34,897 bases of DNA, taken from positions 155,647 to 190,543 of the forward strand of contig NZ_LMSC01000008.1 of assembly GCF_001428025.1 (NCBI RefSeq). The letters run 5' to 3'. Below are positions 7,632 through 15,120 of the stretch, piece by piece. The DNA comes from Phycicoccus sp. Soil748 (GTDB lineage: Bacteria; Actinomycetota; Actinomycetes; Actinomycetales; Dermatophilaceae). Positions within the stretch are counted from its first letter, which is position 1; every line of letters begins with the position of its first letter. The position numbers were made by a program, and so were the translations under genes. The notes under the pieces were generated by a model. The model searched no databases. It saw only the letters and a program-made list of their open reading frames with translations, and had not been told where the DNA came from.

Positions 7632-8855
7632 ATGAGCGCCGACCAGCCCGTGGACTGCCGGCCGGTGCCGGGCACCTCCACGGGTGAGCTCGACGAGATG
7701 TGGCGTCGCCAGCTCGTCTGGTGGCACGTCTTCTTCGGCGTCCTGGTCGCCACGACGGCCGGCGTCCTGGTCGCCGAGGAGCCCGACCACCTCGGGTGGT
7801 CCCTGCTCGGGGTGGGCGTCATCGCCGCCGCGTACCTCGTCTGGGGCCGTCGCGGCATCGGTGACGAGGAACGGACCGCCGGCGTCCGCTACGTCGCCGT
7901 CGCCTGGGTCGCCCTCGTGGCGCTCATGGCGGTGGACGGGACGGGTACGGCGTGGGTCCTCACCTTCGGGCTCTTCCCCCAGACCTGGGCGATGCTGCGG
8001 CGCAACCACGCCGCTGCGGTGGTGGTCGCCGCGGTCCTGGCCATCGGCGCCGTACGCCTCTGGCAGGCCCCCCGCACCGGCGACGACGTCCTCGGCATCG
8101 CCATCAGCACGGTCATCACGCTGACCCTCTCCCTGGTCATGGGGCTGTTCATCCACAAGCTCATCCGCGAGGCCGACTCCCGGGCGTTCACCATCGACGA
8201 GCTCCGTCGCACGCAGGCGCAGCTGGCAGCCGCCGAGCGTGCCCAGGGGGTCGCGAGCGAGCGCGAACGCATGTCCCGCGAGATCCACGACACGCTGGCC
8301 CAGGGGTTCACCTCGGTGGTCACCCTGGCCCGGGCCACCGAGGCGGCGCTCGACCGGGGCGACCTCGAGGTGGTCCGCGAGCGCGTGCGCCTCATCGAGC
8401 AGACCGCCGCCGACAACCTCTCCGAGGCGCGGCTCATCGTGGCCGAGATGACGCCCGGCCACCTCCAGTCCCGCACGCTGTCCGAGGCGCTCGGCCGGCT
8501 GGTCGACGCCGTCGCCGCCGAGTCGGGCATGCAGGGCACCCTGGTCGTGCAGGGTGAGCCGACGGTGCTCCCCGCCAACTCCGAGGTCGTCCTGCTCCGC
8601 ACCGCCCAGGAGGGGCTGGCCAACGTCCGCAGGCACGCGCAGGCGCGGACCTTCGAGGTCCGCCTCACGTATGCCGCCGACGCGCCGGTCTCGCTCGAGG
8701 TCGCCGACGACGGCGTGGGCTTCGCCCCCGACGACCCGGATCGCGGCTACGGCCTCGACGGTGCCACCGCGCGGGCCGGCGAGGTGGGCGGGCGCTTCGA
8801 GGTCAGCAGCGCCCCCGGCGCGGGGACACGGCTGCGCATGGAGGTGCCCCGATGA
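7632..8855 (+). CDS. Sensor histidine kinase (HisKA_3, NarL/LiaS/DesK class)
   Basis: This 407-residue kinase has an N-terminal half with about five or six membrane segments (residues 30-170) and no large extracellular domain, resembling intramembrane-sensing kinases. A short coiled coil leads into the dimerisation domain with the phospho-acceptor in MSREIHDTLAQGF (His219). The ATPase domain carries the N-box-like LRTAQEGLANVRRHA, the G1 box DDGVGF and the RGYGLDGATARA region. It is translationally coupled to its response regulator (ATGA overlap). Its place directly after an ABC-2 transporter suggests it senses the transporter's substrate or a membrane disturbance, as in the linearmycin LnrJK-LMN system; this is inference. 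Confidence 0.93.
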   Translation: MSADQPVDCRPVPGTSTGELDEMWRRQLVWWHVFFGVLVATTAGVLVAEEPDHLGWSLLGVGVIAAAYLVWGRRGIGDEERTAGVRYVAVAWVALVALMAVDGTGTAWVLTFGLFPQTWAMLRRNHAAAVVVAAVLAIGAVRLWQAPRTGDDVLGIAISTVITLTLSLVMGLFIHKLIREADSRAFTIDELRRTQAQLAAAERAQGVASERERMSREIHDTLAQGFTSVVTLARATEAALDRGDLEVVRERVRLIEQTAADNLSEARLIVAEMTPGHLQSRTLSEALGRLVDAVAAESGMQGTLVVQGEPTVLPANSEVVLLRTAQEGLANVRRHAQARTFEVRLTYAADAPVSLEVADDGVGFAPDDPDRGYGLDGATARAGEVGGRFEVSSAPGAGTRLRMEVPR

Positions 8856-9478
8856 CGTTGCGGCTGCTGGTCGTCGACGACCACCCGGTCGTGCGGATGG
8901 GGCTCGCGGCGATGCTCTCGGAGCACCCCGACTTCGAGGTCGTCGGGGAGGCCGCCGACGGTGCGGAGGCGGTCCTGCTCGTCGAGCGGCTGTCGCCCGA
9001 CGTCGTCCTCATGGACCTGCGGATGCCGGTGCTCGACGGCGCCGCCGCGACGGCCCGGCTGCGGGCACGACCCGACGCCCCGGCCGTCCTCGTCCTCACC
9101 ACCTACGACACCGACGCCGACATCGTCCGGGCCGTCGAGGCGGGGGCCAACGGCTACCTGCTCAAGGACTCGCCTCGCGAGGTGCTGGCCGACGCCATCC
9201 GGCGAGCCGCCCGCGGCGAGACCGTCCTCGCCCCGCCGGTCATGGCGACCCTGGCCAGCCGGCTCCGCGCGCCCGCCGGACCCTCGCTCACCGAACGGGA
9301 GACCGAGGTCCTGCGCTGCGTCGCCCGTGGGCTGTCCAACGCCGCGGTCGGGCGCGAGCTGCACATCGGCGAGGCCACGGTGAAGACGCACCTGCTGCGG
9401 GCGTTCGAGAAGCTCGACGTCACCGACCGCACCGCCGCGGTCACCGCAGCCCTGCGGGCCGGCCTGATCGAGCTGTAG
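8852..9478 (+). CDS. NarL/FixJ-type response regulator
   Basis: This is a 208-residue regulator. The receiver domain has the acidic pair Asp9-Asp10, the phospho-acceptor Asp55 in LMDLRMP, the switch Thr in LTTYD and the conserved Lys in LLKDSPREV. A LuxR-type helix-turn-helix follows in LTEREtEVLRCVARGLSNAAVGRELHIGEATVKTHL. It overlaps the kinase gene by 4 bp. It probably controls the ABC operon, possibly through the palindromes at 5861-5892, although that link is only positional. Its end is 3 bp from the end of the DedA gene on the other strand, with no terminator between. Confidence 0.94.
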   Translation: MTLRLLVVDDHPVVRMGLAAMLSEHPDFEVVGEAADGAEAVLLVERLSPDVVLMDLRMPVLDGAAATARLRARPDAPAVLVLTTYDTDADIVRAVEAGANGYLLKDSPREVLADAIRRAARGETVLAPPVMATLASRLRAPAGPSLTERETEVLRCVARGLSNAAVGRELHIGEATVKTHLLRAFEKLDVTDRTAAVTAALRAGLIEL

Positions 9479-9481
9479 GGA

Positions 9482-10168
9482 TCAGGCGCGCTCGTCGGTG
9501 AGGTCGTCGTACGCCTCGCCGGCCTCGTCCACGATCTTCTCGGAGGGGGTGTGGCCGCGACGGGCCCGGACGACCTCGACCACCATGGGGACCACCGAGA
9601 CCGCCACGATGGCCAGGATCGCGAGCTCGAGGTGGTCCTTCAGCGCGGGGAACGAGTTGCCGAGGAAGTAGCCGAGCAGGGTGACGACCCACACCCACAG
9701 GACCGCGCCCACGCCGCTCCACACGAAGAAGTGGCGGCGGTCCATGCGGCTGACGCCGGCGACGACGGTGATGAACGTGCGCACGATCGGCACGAAGCGG
9801 CCGATGACCAGCGCCTTGGCGCCGTGCTTCTCGAAGAAGGCGTGGCTGTCGTCGAAGTACTTCTTCTTGAGCAGCCGGCCGTCGCGCTCGTACAGGGGAC
9901 GTCCCACGGCGCGCCCGATCTCGTAGCCGACGACGTTGCCGGCGAACGCGGCCGCGCTCAGGACGAGCAGGGCCACGACGAGGTTCATGCTGAAGTCGCC
10001 GGTGCTGATGAACAGCCCGATCGCGAACAGCAGCGAGTCGCCGGGCAGGATCGGGAAGAGCAGCCCGCACTCGACGAAGACGATCGCGACGCTCACCCAG
10101 AAGAACTGGGAGCCGAAGTGGTCGAGGAGCCACTGGGGGTCCATCCAGTTGGTGCTGAGTGAGTGCAT
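9482..10168 (-). CDS. DedA family membrane protein
   Basis: This 228-residue protein has the DedA/SNARE-associated core: a re-entrant ECGLLFPILPGDSLLF motif early (residues 33-48), then GNVVGYEIGR and the signature RFVPIVRTFITVVAGVSRM (about 123-141), followed by two membrane segments. The tail is charged. DedA proteins are linked to membrane potential maintenance and undecaprenyl-phosphate or lipid flipping. ATG 10168 follows a minus-strand TACCCT box by 6 nt, which supports this start over ATG 10144 (MDPQWL). Confidence 0.92.
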   Translation of the reverse strand: MHSLSTNWMDPQWLLDHFGSQFFWVSVAIVFVECGLLFPILPGDSLLFAIGLFISTGDFSMNLVVALLVLSAAAFAGNVVGYEIGRAVGRPLYERDGRLLKKKYFDDSHAFFEKHGAKALVIGRFVPIVRTFITVVAGVSRMDRRHFFVWSGVGAVLWVWVVTLLGYFLGNSFPALKDHLELAILAIVAVSVVPMVVEVVRARRGHTPSEKIVDEAGEAYDDLTDERA

Positions 10169-10174
10169 GGGTCA

Positions 10175-10180
10175 AGGGTA
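10175..10180 (-). promoter_or_regulatory. -10 box TACCCT of the DedA gene
   Basis: On the minus strand TACCCT is followed by 6 nt and then ATG 10168, again the leaderless spacing seen elsewhere in the window. Confidence 0.5.
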
Positions 10181-10235
10181 CGGGTCGCAGCCGGGTGCTC
10201 CCTGTGCGTCACCTGAGCGCGGGCTCGCCGGGGGC

Positions 10236-12206
10236 CTACCGGGCTGGCCAGCTGCGCTGGACACGCCCCCAGTCTCCGACCTGCGCGAACGGGTCGGGCA
10301 GGGCCCGGGTGCGACGCGGTGGGGGACCGGTCACCGGAGCGTGGTGGTCGAGGACGGTGGTGAGCACCCCCTCGCCCCGCGTCAGGTGCGGCAGCCGCTG
10401 GGCGAGGCCGTGGACCTCGTCGGCCGGCACGTCGCCGCTCAGCACGGCGGCAGCGGTCGCGGAGGTGCCGGGCACCCGGGTGTCGTGGGGTACGGCGCGG
10501 TGGTGGGGCAGCTCGGCGAGCACCGTCCCGACCAGGTCCTGCGGCACCTCGAGCTCGAACCGGTGCACGGGCGCGCAGACGACCGTCCCGGCCCGGGCGA
10601 GGGCCTCGGCGAGCACGAGCCGGGCCAGGCTGCGGAAGTCCGCCGCGGTGCTCGACATCTTCTTGTCGAACCCGGCGTGCATCGCGCTCTGCCTCGGGTA
10701 GTAGCCCGAGTGGGTCACCACCACGCGGCAGTCCGGCACCGACCAGCCGTGCACGGCCTCGGTGAGGGTGCCGTCGACGCCCTCGCGGACGGCGGCGAAG
10801 AACGCCGGTGGCATCGAGCCGAGCTCGACCTCCAGCGCGAGGTCGACGCCGCTGCCGACCGGCGCCGGCTCGACCCGCAGCCCCACCGTGGCGAGGAACG
10901 GGTTGGGGCTGACGTCGATCAGCTGGTGCGCCGATCCGGCCGCCCGGACGCGCTCGACGCAGATCGGGGTCGTCGGCCGGAACGACGCCTTCACGCCGTG
11001 GTCCTCGGCGAGGAAGGTGGCGATCACCTCCTTCTGGACCTCGCCGTAGAGCGAGACCGCGACCTCGCCACGGCCGTCGTCGAGGCGCAGGGCGATGAGC
11101 GGGTCCTGCTCCGCGAGCTCGGTCAGGGCGGCGAACAGCCGTCCTCGTTGGCTGGGCTCGACCGGGTCCACGACCGTCTCGAGGCTGGGCCGGCCCAGCT
11201 CGACCTGCCGCGCCCGGAGCCCACCGGTGCCGAAGGTGTCGCCCACCCGGGCCGTCACCGGACCGCGGAGCACGGCGATCCGCCCCCGGTCGACCTGCTC
11301 GACCCTGCGCAGCCCGTCGGGGCCGAAGACCTCCAGACCCGTCACGCGTTCGGGTACGCGTCCGCCCACCTCGAGCCGGTCGCGGACCCGCAGCGTGCCG
11401 CCCGTCACCCGCACGTAGGTCAGCCGGCTCCCCGCGGCGGACCGGTCGAGCTTGAAGACGGTCCCGGCGGCGGGCTCGTGGTCGTGGTCGTGGTCGTGGT
11501 CCTGGTCCTGGAGGTGGTGGTGGTCCTCGCCCGGCGGCGTCGTGCAGGCGGCGTCCTCGGCGACGAGGTCCGTGAGGGCGTCGAGCAGGGCCGGCACCCC
11601 GGCTCCCGTGATCGCCGACCCGAAGACCACCGGCTGCACCCGAGCCGCCCGCGTCCGCTCGCGCAGGTCGGCGCGTTCGCCGTCCGTCGGCACGAATGGC
11701 AGGTATGCCGCCTGCGGGGTCCCGGGCGCGTCCACCGTTCCCAGGGGCACCGCGTCGGGCGTGAGGCGCTCGCCCACCTGCGCGAGGACCCGGTCGGGAT
11801 CGGCGCCGGTGCGGTCGAGCTTGTTCACGAACAGCACGGTCGGCAGCCCGAGCCGCTGCAGGGCGCGGGCGAGCACCAGGGTCTGCGCCTGCACCCCCTC
11901 GACCGAGGACACGACGAGGACAGCGGCGTCGAGGACGGCCAGCGAGCGCTCGACCTCGGCGACGAAGTCCGAGTGCCCGGGGGTGTCGACGAGGTTGACG
12001 AGGGTGTCGTGCCAGGCGAACGAGGCGACCGCGGAGCGGATCGTGATGCCGCGGCGTCGCTCGAGGTCGAGCGAGTCGGTCCGGGTGTCACCGGCGTCGA
12101 CGCTGCCGGGGTGGTCGAGGACTCCCGCCTCGTGCAGGATCCGTTCGGTCAGGCTGGTCTTGCCGGCGTCAACATGCGCGACGACCCCGACGGTCAACGT
12201 GCGCAA
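10236..12206 (-). CDS. Tet(M)/OtrA-like ribosomal protection GTPase
   Basis: This 656-residue translational GTPase is close in size to Tet(M) (639) and OtrA. G1 AHVDAGKTSL is at 10-19, the switch I threonine region at RRGITIRSA, G3 DTPGHSDF at 74-81, G4 NKLD at 128-131 and G5 GSAITG near 196. EF-G-like domains II to V follow. Domain IV carries GYYPRQS...GFDKKMSST...ADFRSL, a pattern I associate with OtrA-type proteins rather than true EF-G. These proteins dislodge tetracycline from the ribosome. Residues 228-243 are a His/Asp-rich insertion in the linker between the G domain and domain II. The start is TTG 12206: an in-frame TGA lies only 9 nt upstream, so only TTG 12206 or TTG 12197 can serve. 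Whether it confers resistance cannot be read from sequence. Confidence 0.85.
   Translation of the reverse strand: MRTLTVGVVAHVDAGKTSLTERILHEAGVLDHPGSVDAGDTRTDSLDLERRRGITIRSAVASFAWHDTLVNLVDTPGHSDFVAEVERSLAVLDAAVLVVSSVEGVQAQTLVLARALQRLGLPTVLFVNKLDRTGADPDRVLAQVGERLTPDAVPLGTVDAPGTPQAAYLPFVPTDGERADLRERTRAARVQPVVFGSAITGAGVPALLDALTDLVAEDAACTTPPGEDHHHLQDQDHDHDHDHEPAAGTVFKLDRSAAGSRLTYVRVTGGTLRVRDRLEVGGRVPERVTGLEVFGPDGLRRVEQVDRGRIAVLRGPVTARVGDTFGTGGLRARQVELGRPSLETVVDPVEPSQRGRLFAALTELAEQDPLIALRLDDGRGEVAVSLYGEVQKEVIATFLAEDHGVKASFRPTTPICVERVRAAGSAHQLIDVSPNPFLATVGLRVEPAPVGSGVDLALEVELGSMPPAFFAAVREGVDGTLTEAVHGWSVPDCRVVVTHSGYYPRQSAMHAGFDKKMSSTAADFRSLARLVLAEALARAGTVVCAPVHRFELEVPQDLVGTVLAELPHHRAVPHDTRVPGTSATAAAVLSGDVPADEVHGLAQRLPHLTRGEGVLTTVLDHHAPVTGPPPRRTRALPDPFAQVGDWGRVQRSWPAR
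11478..11525 (-). repeat. Hexanucleotide repeat encoding a His-Asp tract
   Basis: Four perfect GTGGTC units (11478-11501, plus-strand reading) and degenerate CTGGTC/GGTGGT units follow one another. In the GTPase frame they encode alternating His and Asp (residues 228-243). All units are multiples of three, so copy-number change would keep the frame. Confidence 0.8.
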
Positions 12207-12264
12207 CTGCCTTCACATCCATTCGGTAGGTGGGTACCTGGCGGGACGTGTCGGCAGCTCGCAT
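12169..12264 (-). CDS. Leader ORF (31 aa) overlapping the ribosomal protection gene start
   Basis: ATG 12264 is preceded by GGAG at a 6-nt distance, a better ribosome site than that of the GTPase gene itself. The 31-codon frame runs through the GTPase start (TTG 12206) in another frame and stops at 12169-12171, 38 nt inside it. The peptide begins MRAADTSRQVPTYRMDV and ends RRGRRAC. Leader peptides control several ribosome-targeting resistance genes by attenuation or translational coupling. Here the overlap and the weak main start suggest such control, but expression is unproven. No known stall motif is recognised. Confidence 0.45.
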   Translation of the reverse strand: MRAADTSRQVPTYRMDVKAVAHVDRRGRRAC

Positions 12265-12374
12265 CGGTTTCTCCGGTCTGTGGGTCGTTCGGGTGGGTGG
12301 GTCGTGCTCCTCCATGGCAGCAGCCGCACCCCCGGCCGGGCAACGGCTTTTCCGTCGCGCAGCCATCGCGCGCC

Positions 12375-12380
12375 TAGGGT
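12375..12380 (+). promoter_or_regulatory. -10 box TAGGGT of the TrmH-family gene
   Basis: TAGGGT is followed by 7 nt and GTG 12388. There is no Shine-Dalgarno sequence, consistent with a leaderless mRNA. The box also supports GTG 12388 as the start. Confidence 0.5.
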
Positions 12381-12387
12381 GGCCCCC

Positions 12388-13092
12388 GTGAGCGACGACG
12401 ACCTGGCGGGCGCTGGCCCTGGCCGCGCCGGCCGTGATGACGAGGTCGGCGTCGGGCCGTGGGTCGGTGAGTGGCCGGCGGGGGACCAGTGGGACGCCGA
12501 GCTGCTGCGCGACGGCGACCGCCGCAACGTCGTCGACGCCTACCGCTACTGGCGGCACGACGCGATCGTCGCCGACCTCGACACCCGCCGCCACGACTTC
12601 CACGTCGCCGTCGAGAACTGGGGCCACGACTTCAACATCGGCTCCGTCATCAGGACCGCGAACGCCTTCAACGCCAAGGCTTTCCACATCGTCGGCAAGC
12701 GGCGCTGGAACCGGCGTGGGGCGATGGTGACCGACCGCTACCAGCACGAGCACCACCACCCCACGGTGGACGACCTCCTGGCGTGGGCCGAGACCGCCGG
12801 ACGCGCCGAGGACGGGACGGCACGCGCCATACCCGTCGTCGGCATCGACAACCTCCCCGGTTCGGTGCCGCTGGAGACCTACGACCTGCCGCGGGAGTGC
12901 GTCCTGCTCTTCGGGCAGGAGGGCCCCGGGCTGTCGCTGGAGGCGCGCCGGGCCTGCGCTGCGGTCCTGCACATCGAGCAGTTCGGCTCCACGCGCTCGA
13001 TCAACGCCGGGGCTGCCGCGGCGGTCGCCATGCACGCCTGGGTCAGGCGCCACCGGTTCGGGCAGCTGCCGACAGCAGCCCGCGGCGGGTGA
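12388..13092 (+). CDS. TrmH/SpoU-family RNA methyltransferase
   Basis: This 234-residue protein is of the SPOUT superfamily, using S-adenosylmethionine to 2'-O-methylate rRNA or tRNA. SpoU motif 1 is ENWGHDFNIGSVIRTANAF, motif 2 VLLFGQEGPGLS, and motif 3 the loop GSTRSINAGAAAAVAMHAW that forms part of the trefoil-knot cofactor site. The acidic first 35 residues (SDDDLAGAG...) are poorly conserved. GTG 12388 was chosen because of the TAGGGT box; the frame is open far upstream but only opposite the GTPase gene. The 3' end overlaps the convergent propeller gene by 50 bp. The exact target nucleotide is unknown. Confidence 0.9.
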   Translation: MSDDDLAGAGPGRAGRDDEVGVGPWVGEWPAGDQWDAELLRDGDRRNVVDAYRYWRHDAIVADLDTRRHDFHVAVENWGHDFNIGSVIRTANAFNAKAFHIVGKRRWNRRGAMVTDRYQHEHHHPTVDDLLAWAETAGRAEDGTARAIPVVGIDNLPGSVPLETYDLPRECVLLFGQEGPGLSLEARRACAAVLHIEQFGSTRSINAGAAAAVAMHAWVRRHRFGQLPTAARGG

Positions 13093-14458
13093 GGCCCAGG
13101 ACCATCAGGGCGGCGGCGCCGAGCAACAGCTCGCGCCAGTGCCAGGCCGCCCAGCCCGTGTGGGTGCCCAGCAGGCTGCTGTGTGCCGGTCCCGCAAGGG
13201 CGTCGTCGGCGAGGTCGAGCCACCCCAGGCGCAGCGCCGGGTCGGCGACGAGCGCCGGCGCGCCGGTCGTGCGTGGAGCCACGGCGGTGACCACCTCGCC
13301 GGGAGGCGTGCCGTACCACGTGGCCCCACGCCACTCGAGGTGCTTGGCGCCGGCATGGGAGGCCGTCGTCGGGGGCAGGAACGGTGACGCGACCTCGGAG
13401 GTGTCCACCTCACGACCGCTGGCCACGTCGAAGACCAGCACGGTCGACCCCGAACCCGAACCCGACCCGGAACCAGGTCCCGAGTCGTGCTGGTCGCCGC
13501 CGAGGCCGATGGCGAGGGACCTGCGGTCGGGCGAGAGGGAAGGGCTCCACTGGCTGTAGGCGAAGCCGGACACGGGCGTGGCGGGCCGCAGCACCGGCAG
13601 CCTGCGGACCGAGCCGTCCAGGCCCAGGGCCACCGGGGTGAGGGTGGTCGTGAGGTCGGTGTCAGGACCGGAGTCGCGCCCCGCGACGGCGAGCACGGTG
13701 TGGTCGTCGAGCCAGCCGGCGAGGCTGTACCCAGAGTCGGCCGCCAAGGGGCGGACCGACCCGTCGGTGCCGAGCACGAGGATCGCGACGGAGCCGTCGT
13801 TGCCGGTCGTGGCACCGGCCAGGGCGACCCGCGTGCCGTCGGGCGAGACGTAGCCGGGGGTCTGGGCGCCCACGCCGTACGGGTAGGTGGGTTCGTGCTG
13901 CGCGTCGGGGTACGCCGTGGTGCCCACCTCCGGGAAGGTCGTGGTCCGTCCGGTCACGACGTCGTGGATCCGGTAGCGGCCGTCGCCGGAGTCGACGTAG
14001 CCGAGGACGCGTCCGTCGGCTGACAACGCGGGGACCACACCGTCCATGAAGCCGCCACGGACGGGCAGGCGACGCAGGCCGCCGTCCTGGGTGACGCCGT
14101 ACCACCCGCTGTTGCGGCCCATCCCCTCGGACAGGGCGACCGCGGCGAGCGGCTCGCCCCGCCGAGGGAGGTCGCTGACGGACCACGGCCTCGCGATGCG
14201 CACGGGGTGGCCCAGGGTCACGGACCCCGACGGGGCGGCCGGTAGGGCGTCCCGGTCCCACGACCCCGGCAGCACGGCGACCACGACCGCGACCACAGCC
14301 GCCGCGGCGAGTGCGACACGGGTGCTGCGCACCCGACGACGCCGGCGTCGGCCGCGGGACCACGCGGTGGCGGCGAGGTCGGGCACCGTCCGTGCGTGAC
14401 CGGGGCCGTCGAGGTCGTCGGCAAGGTCTGCGAGGGCGTCGGACAGCACGGGGCCCAT
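13043..14458 (-). CDS. Membrane-anchored beta-propeller-like protein, partner of ECF sigma factor
   Basis: This is a 471-residue protein. A cytoplasmic N-terminal stretch of about 45 residues (acidic start, then SRGRRRRRRVRSTR) precedes one membrane helix (about 48-64). A long extracytoplasmic region has WD40/TolB-like repeats, recognisable by recurring 'SpDGtrvALaG', 'SPSLSPDRRSLAIGLGG' and 'AGWLDDHTVLAVAGRD' blades. A second hydrophobic segment (WRELLLGAAALMVLGL) is at the C terminus. It starts at ATG 14458, overlapping the sigma gene stop by 1 bp (TGATG). The topology and coupling suggest an anti-sigma-like or sensory partner, but no classical zinc anti-sigma motif (HxxxCxxC) is visible, so that role is inference. 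A GSGSGSGS tract interrupts the propeller. Confidence 0.75.
   Translation of the reverse strand: MGPVLSDALADLADDLDGPGHARTVPDLAATAWSRGRRRRRRVRSTRVALAAAAVVAVVVAVLPGSWDRDALPAAPSGSVTLGHPVRIARPWSVSDLPRRGEPLAAVALSEGMGRNSGWYGVTQDGGLRRLPVRGGFMDGVVPALSADGRVLGYVDSGDGRYRIHDVVTGRTTTFPEVGTTAYPDAQHEPTYPYGVGAQTPGYVSPDGTRVALAGATTGNDGSVAILVLGTDGSVRPLAADSGYSLAGWLDDHTVLAVAGRDSGPDTDLTTTLTPVALGLDGSVRRLPVLRPATPVSGFAYSQWSPSLSPDRRSLAIGLGGDQHDSGPGSGSGSGSGSTVLVFDVASGREVDTSEVASPFLPPTTASHAGAKHLEWRGATWYGTPPGEVVTAVAPRTTGAPALVADPALRLGWLDLADDALAGPAHSSLLGTHTGWAAWHWRELLLGAAALMVLGLTRRGLLSAAARTGGA
13445..13474 (-). repeat. Imperfect hexanucleotide repeat encoding Gly-Ser tract
   Basis: Units CGAACC, CGAACC, CGACCC and GGAACC run in tandem on the plus strand and encode GSGSGS on the minus strand within the propeller protein. 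Length variation would be in frame. Confidence 0.6.
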
Positions 14459-14991
14459 CACGTCACCACCAGTCGGTCGGTGAGCTCGACGAGCTCGGGT
14501 GCGGTGACCCGGAGGCGCTTGAGCGCATCGCGGGTCGTGGTCTTCACGGTGCTCACCGAGCAACCCAGCACGGCCGCGGCCTGGGCCTCGGTGCGGTCCT
14601 CGTAGAAGCGGAGCACGAGCACCGCGCGCTGCTTGGGGGTGAGGCGGCCCAGTGCGGCCTGCAGGAGCAGCCGTCGCTCGGACTCGGCGGACAGGTCGGC
14701 GCCGTCGGTGGGCTCGAGGGCCGGCTCGCCGACCACCCGTGGCCGGCGCAGTCGCATCCGCCACGTGTCGACGGCGCGGTGGTAGAGGACGGTGCGGGCG
14801 TAGGCCTCCGGGTTGCCCTCCTCCTCGACGGCCTCCCAGTGCTGGGCCACCTTGGCCAGGGTGTCCTGGAGGAGGTCCTCGGCCAGGTGACGGTCGCCGG
14901 AGAGCAGGTACGCGGTGCGCAGCAGGGTGCCCGAGCGCGACTGCACGAAGCGCTCGAACCCGGCCATCCCCTCCTGTCCCACACCCCCCAT
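14458..14991 (-). CDS. ECF sigma factor, SigE family (SigE-like, Streptomyces/actinobacterial type)
   Basis: This is a 177-residue sigma factor. Region 2 contains FVQSRSGTLLRTAYLLSGDRHLAEDLLQDTLAKV with the -10-binding helix, then VLYHRAVDTWRMRLRRP. Region 4 contains LTPKQRAVLVLRFYEDRTEAQAAAVLGCSVSTVKTTTRDALKRL, the -35-binding helix-turn-helix. The spacing is normal for the family. The start is uncertain: ATG 14991 is used here, and TTG 15024, GTG 15012 and ATG 14967 are alternatives. It is coupled to the downstream membrane propeller protein and divergent from the DGPF/ECF42 operon. A minus-strand GGGAAC (15032-15037) with CGTG 18 nt later could be an ECF-type promoter for it, but this is weak. 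Confidence 0.88.
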   Translation of the reverse strand: MGGVGQEGMAGFERFVQSRSGTLLRTAYLLSGDRHLAEDLLQDTLAKVAQHWEAVEEEGNPEAYARTVLYHRAVDTWRMRLRRPRVVGEPALEPTDGADLSAESERRLLLQAALGRLTPKQRAVLVLRFYEDRTEAQAAAVLGCSVSTVKTTTRDALKRLRVTAPELVELTDRLVVT

Positions 14992-15035
14992 GACGTCGAA
15001 CTGTGCCCTCACGGGTGGGTCCAAGGGCCACGTTC

Positions 15036-15051
15036 CCGGATTCTTTTCCGG
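15036..15051. repeat. Inverted repeat in the sigma/sigma divergent region
   Basis: CCGGA and TCCGG flank TTCTTT. It lies between the SigE-like sigma gene and the TGTCGA box of the DGPF operon. It is a possible operator or just chance; the 5-bp arms are short. Confidence 0.3.
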
Positions 15052-15056
15052 CAGGC

Positions 15057-15083
15057 TGTCGATCAGGACGGCGCCCGTGCGTC
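15057..15083 (+). promoter_or_regulatory. Predicted ECF42-dependent promoter (TGTCGA-N17-CGTC)
   Basis: TGTCGA (15057-15062) and CGTC (15080-15083) are separated by 17 nt and end 37 nt before the first DGPF gene. From memory, the described ECF42 target motif is TGTCGA at -35 and CG[A/T]C at -10, located upstream of DGPF genes. The match in sequence, spacing and position is complete. A GAGAGGA ribosome site follows before ATG 15121. Confidence 0.75.
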
Positions 15084-15120
15084 ATCAGGGTGCACGCACC
15101 CACCGATGAGAGGACCAGCC

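Noticed and set aside
9936-12377. 813-codon plus-strand open frame opposite the ribosomal protection gene
   Set aside because: The minus strand shows all G motifs of a GTPase. The plus-strand reading has no recognisable domain and carries long Gly/Val/Arg runs.
12270-12387. WhiB7-type promoter for the ribosomal protection gene
   Set aside because: A minus-strand AAAA tract 4 nt before TTGCCC resembles the start of such a promoter, but no acceptable -10 box follows at 16-18 nt.
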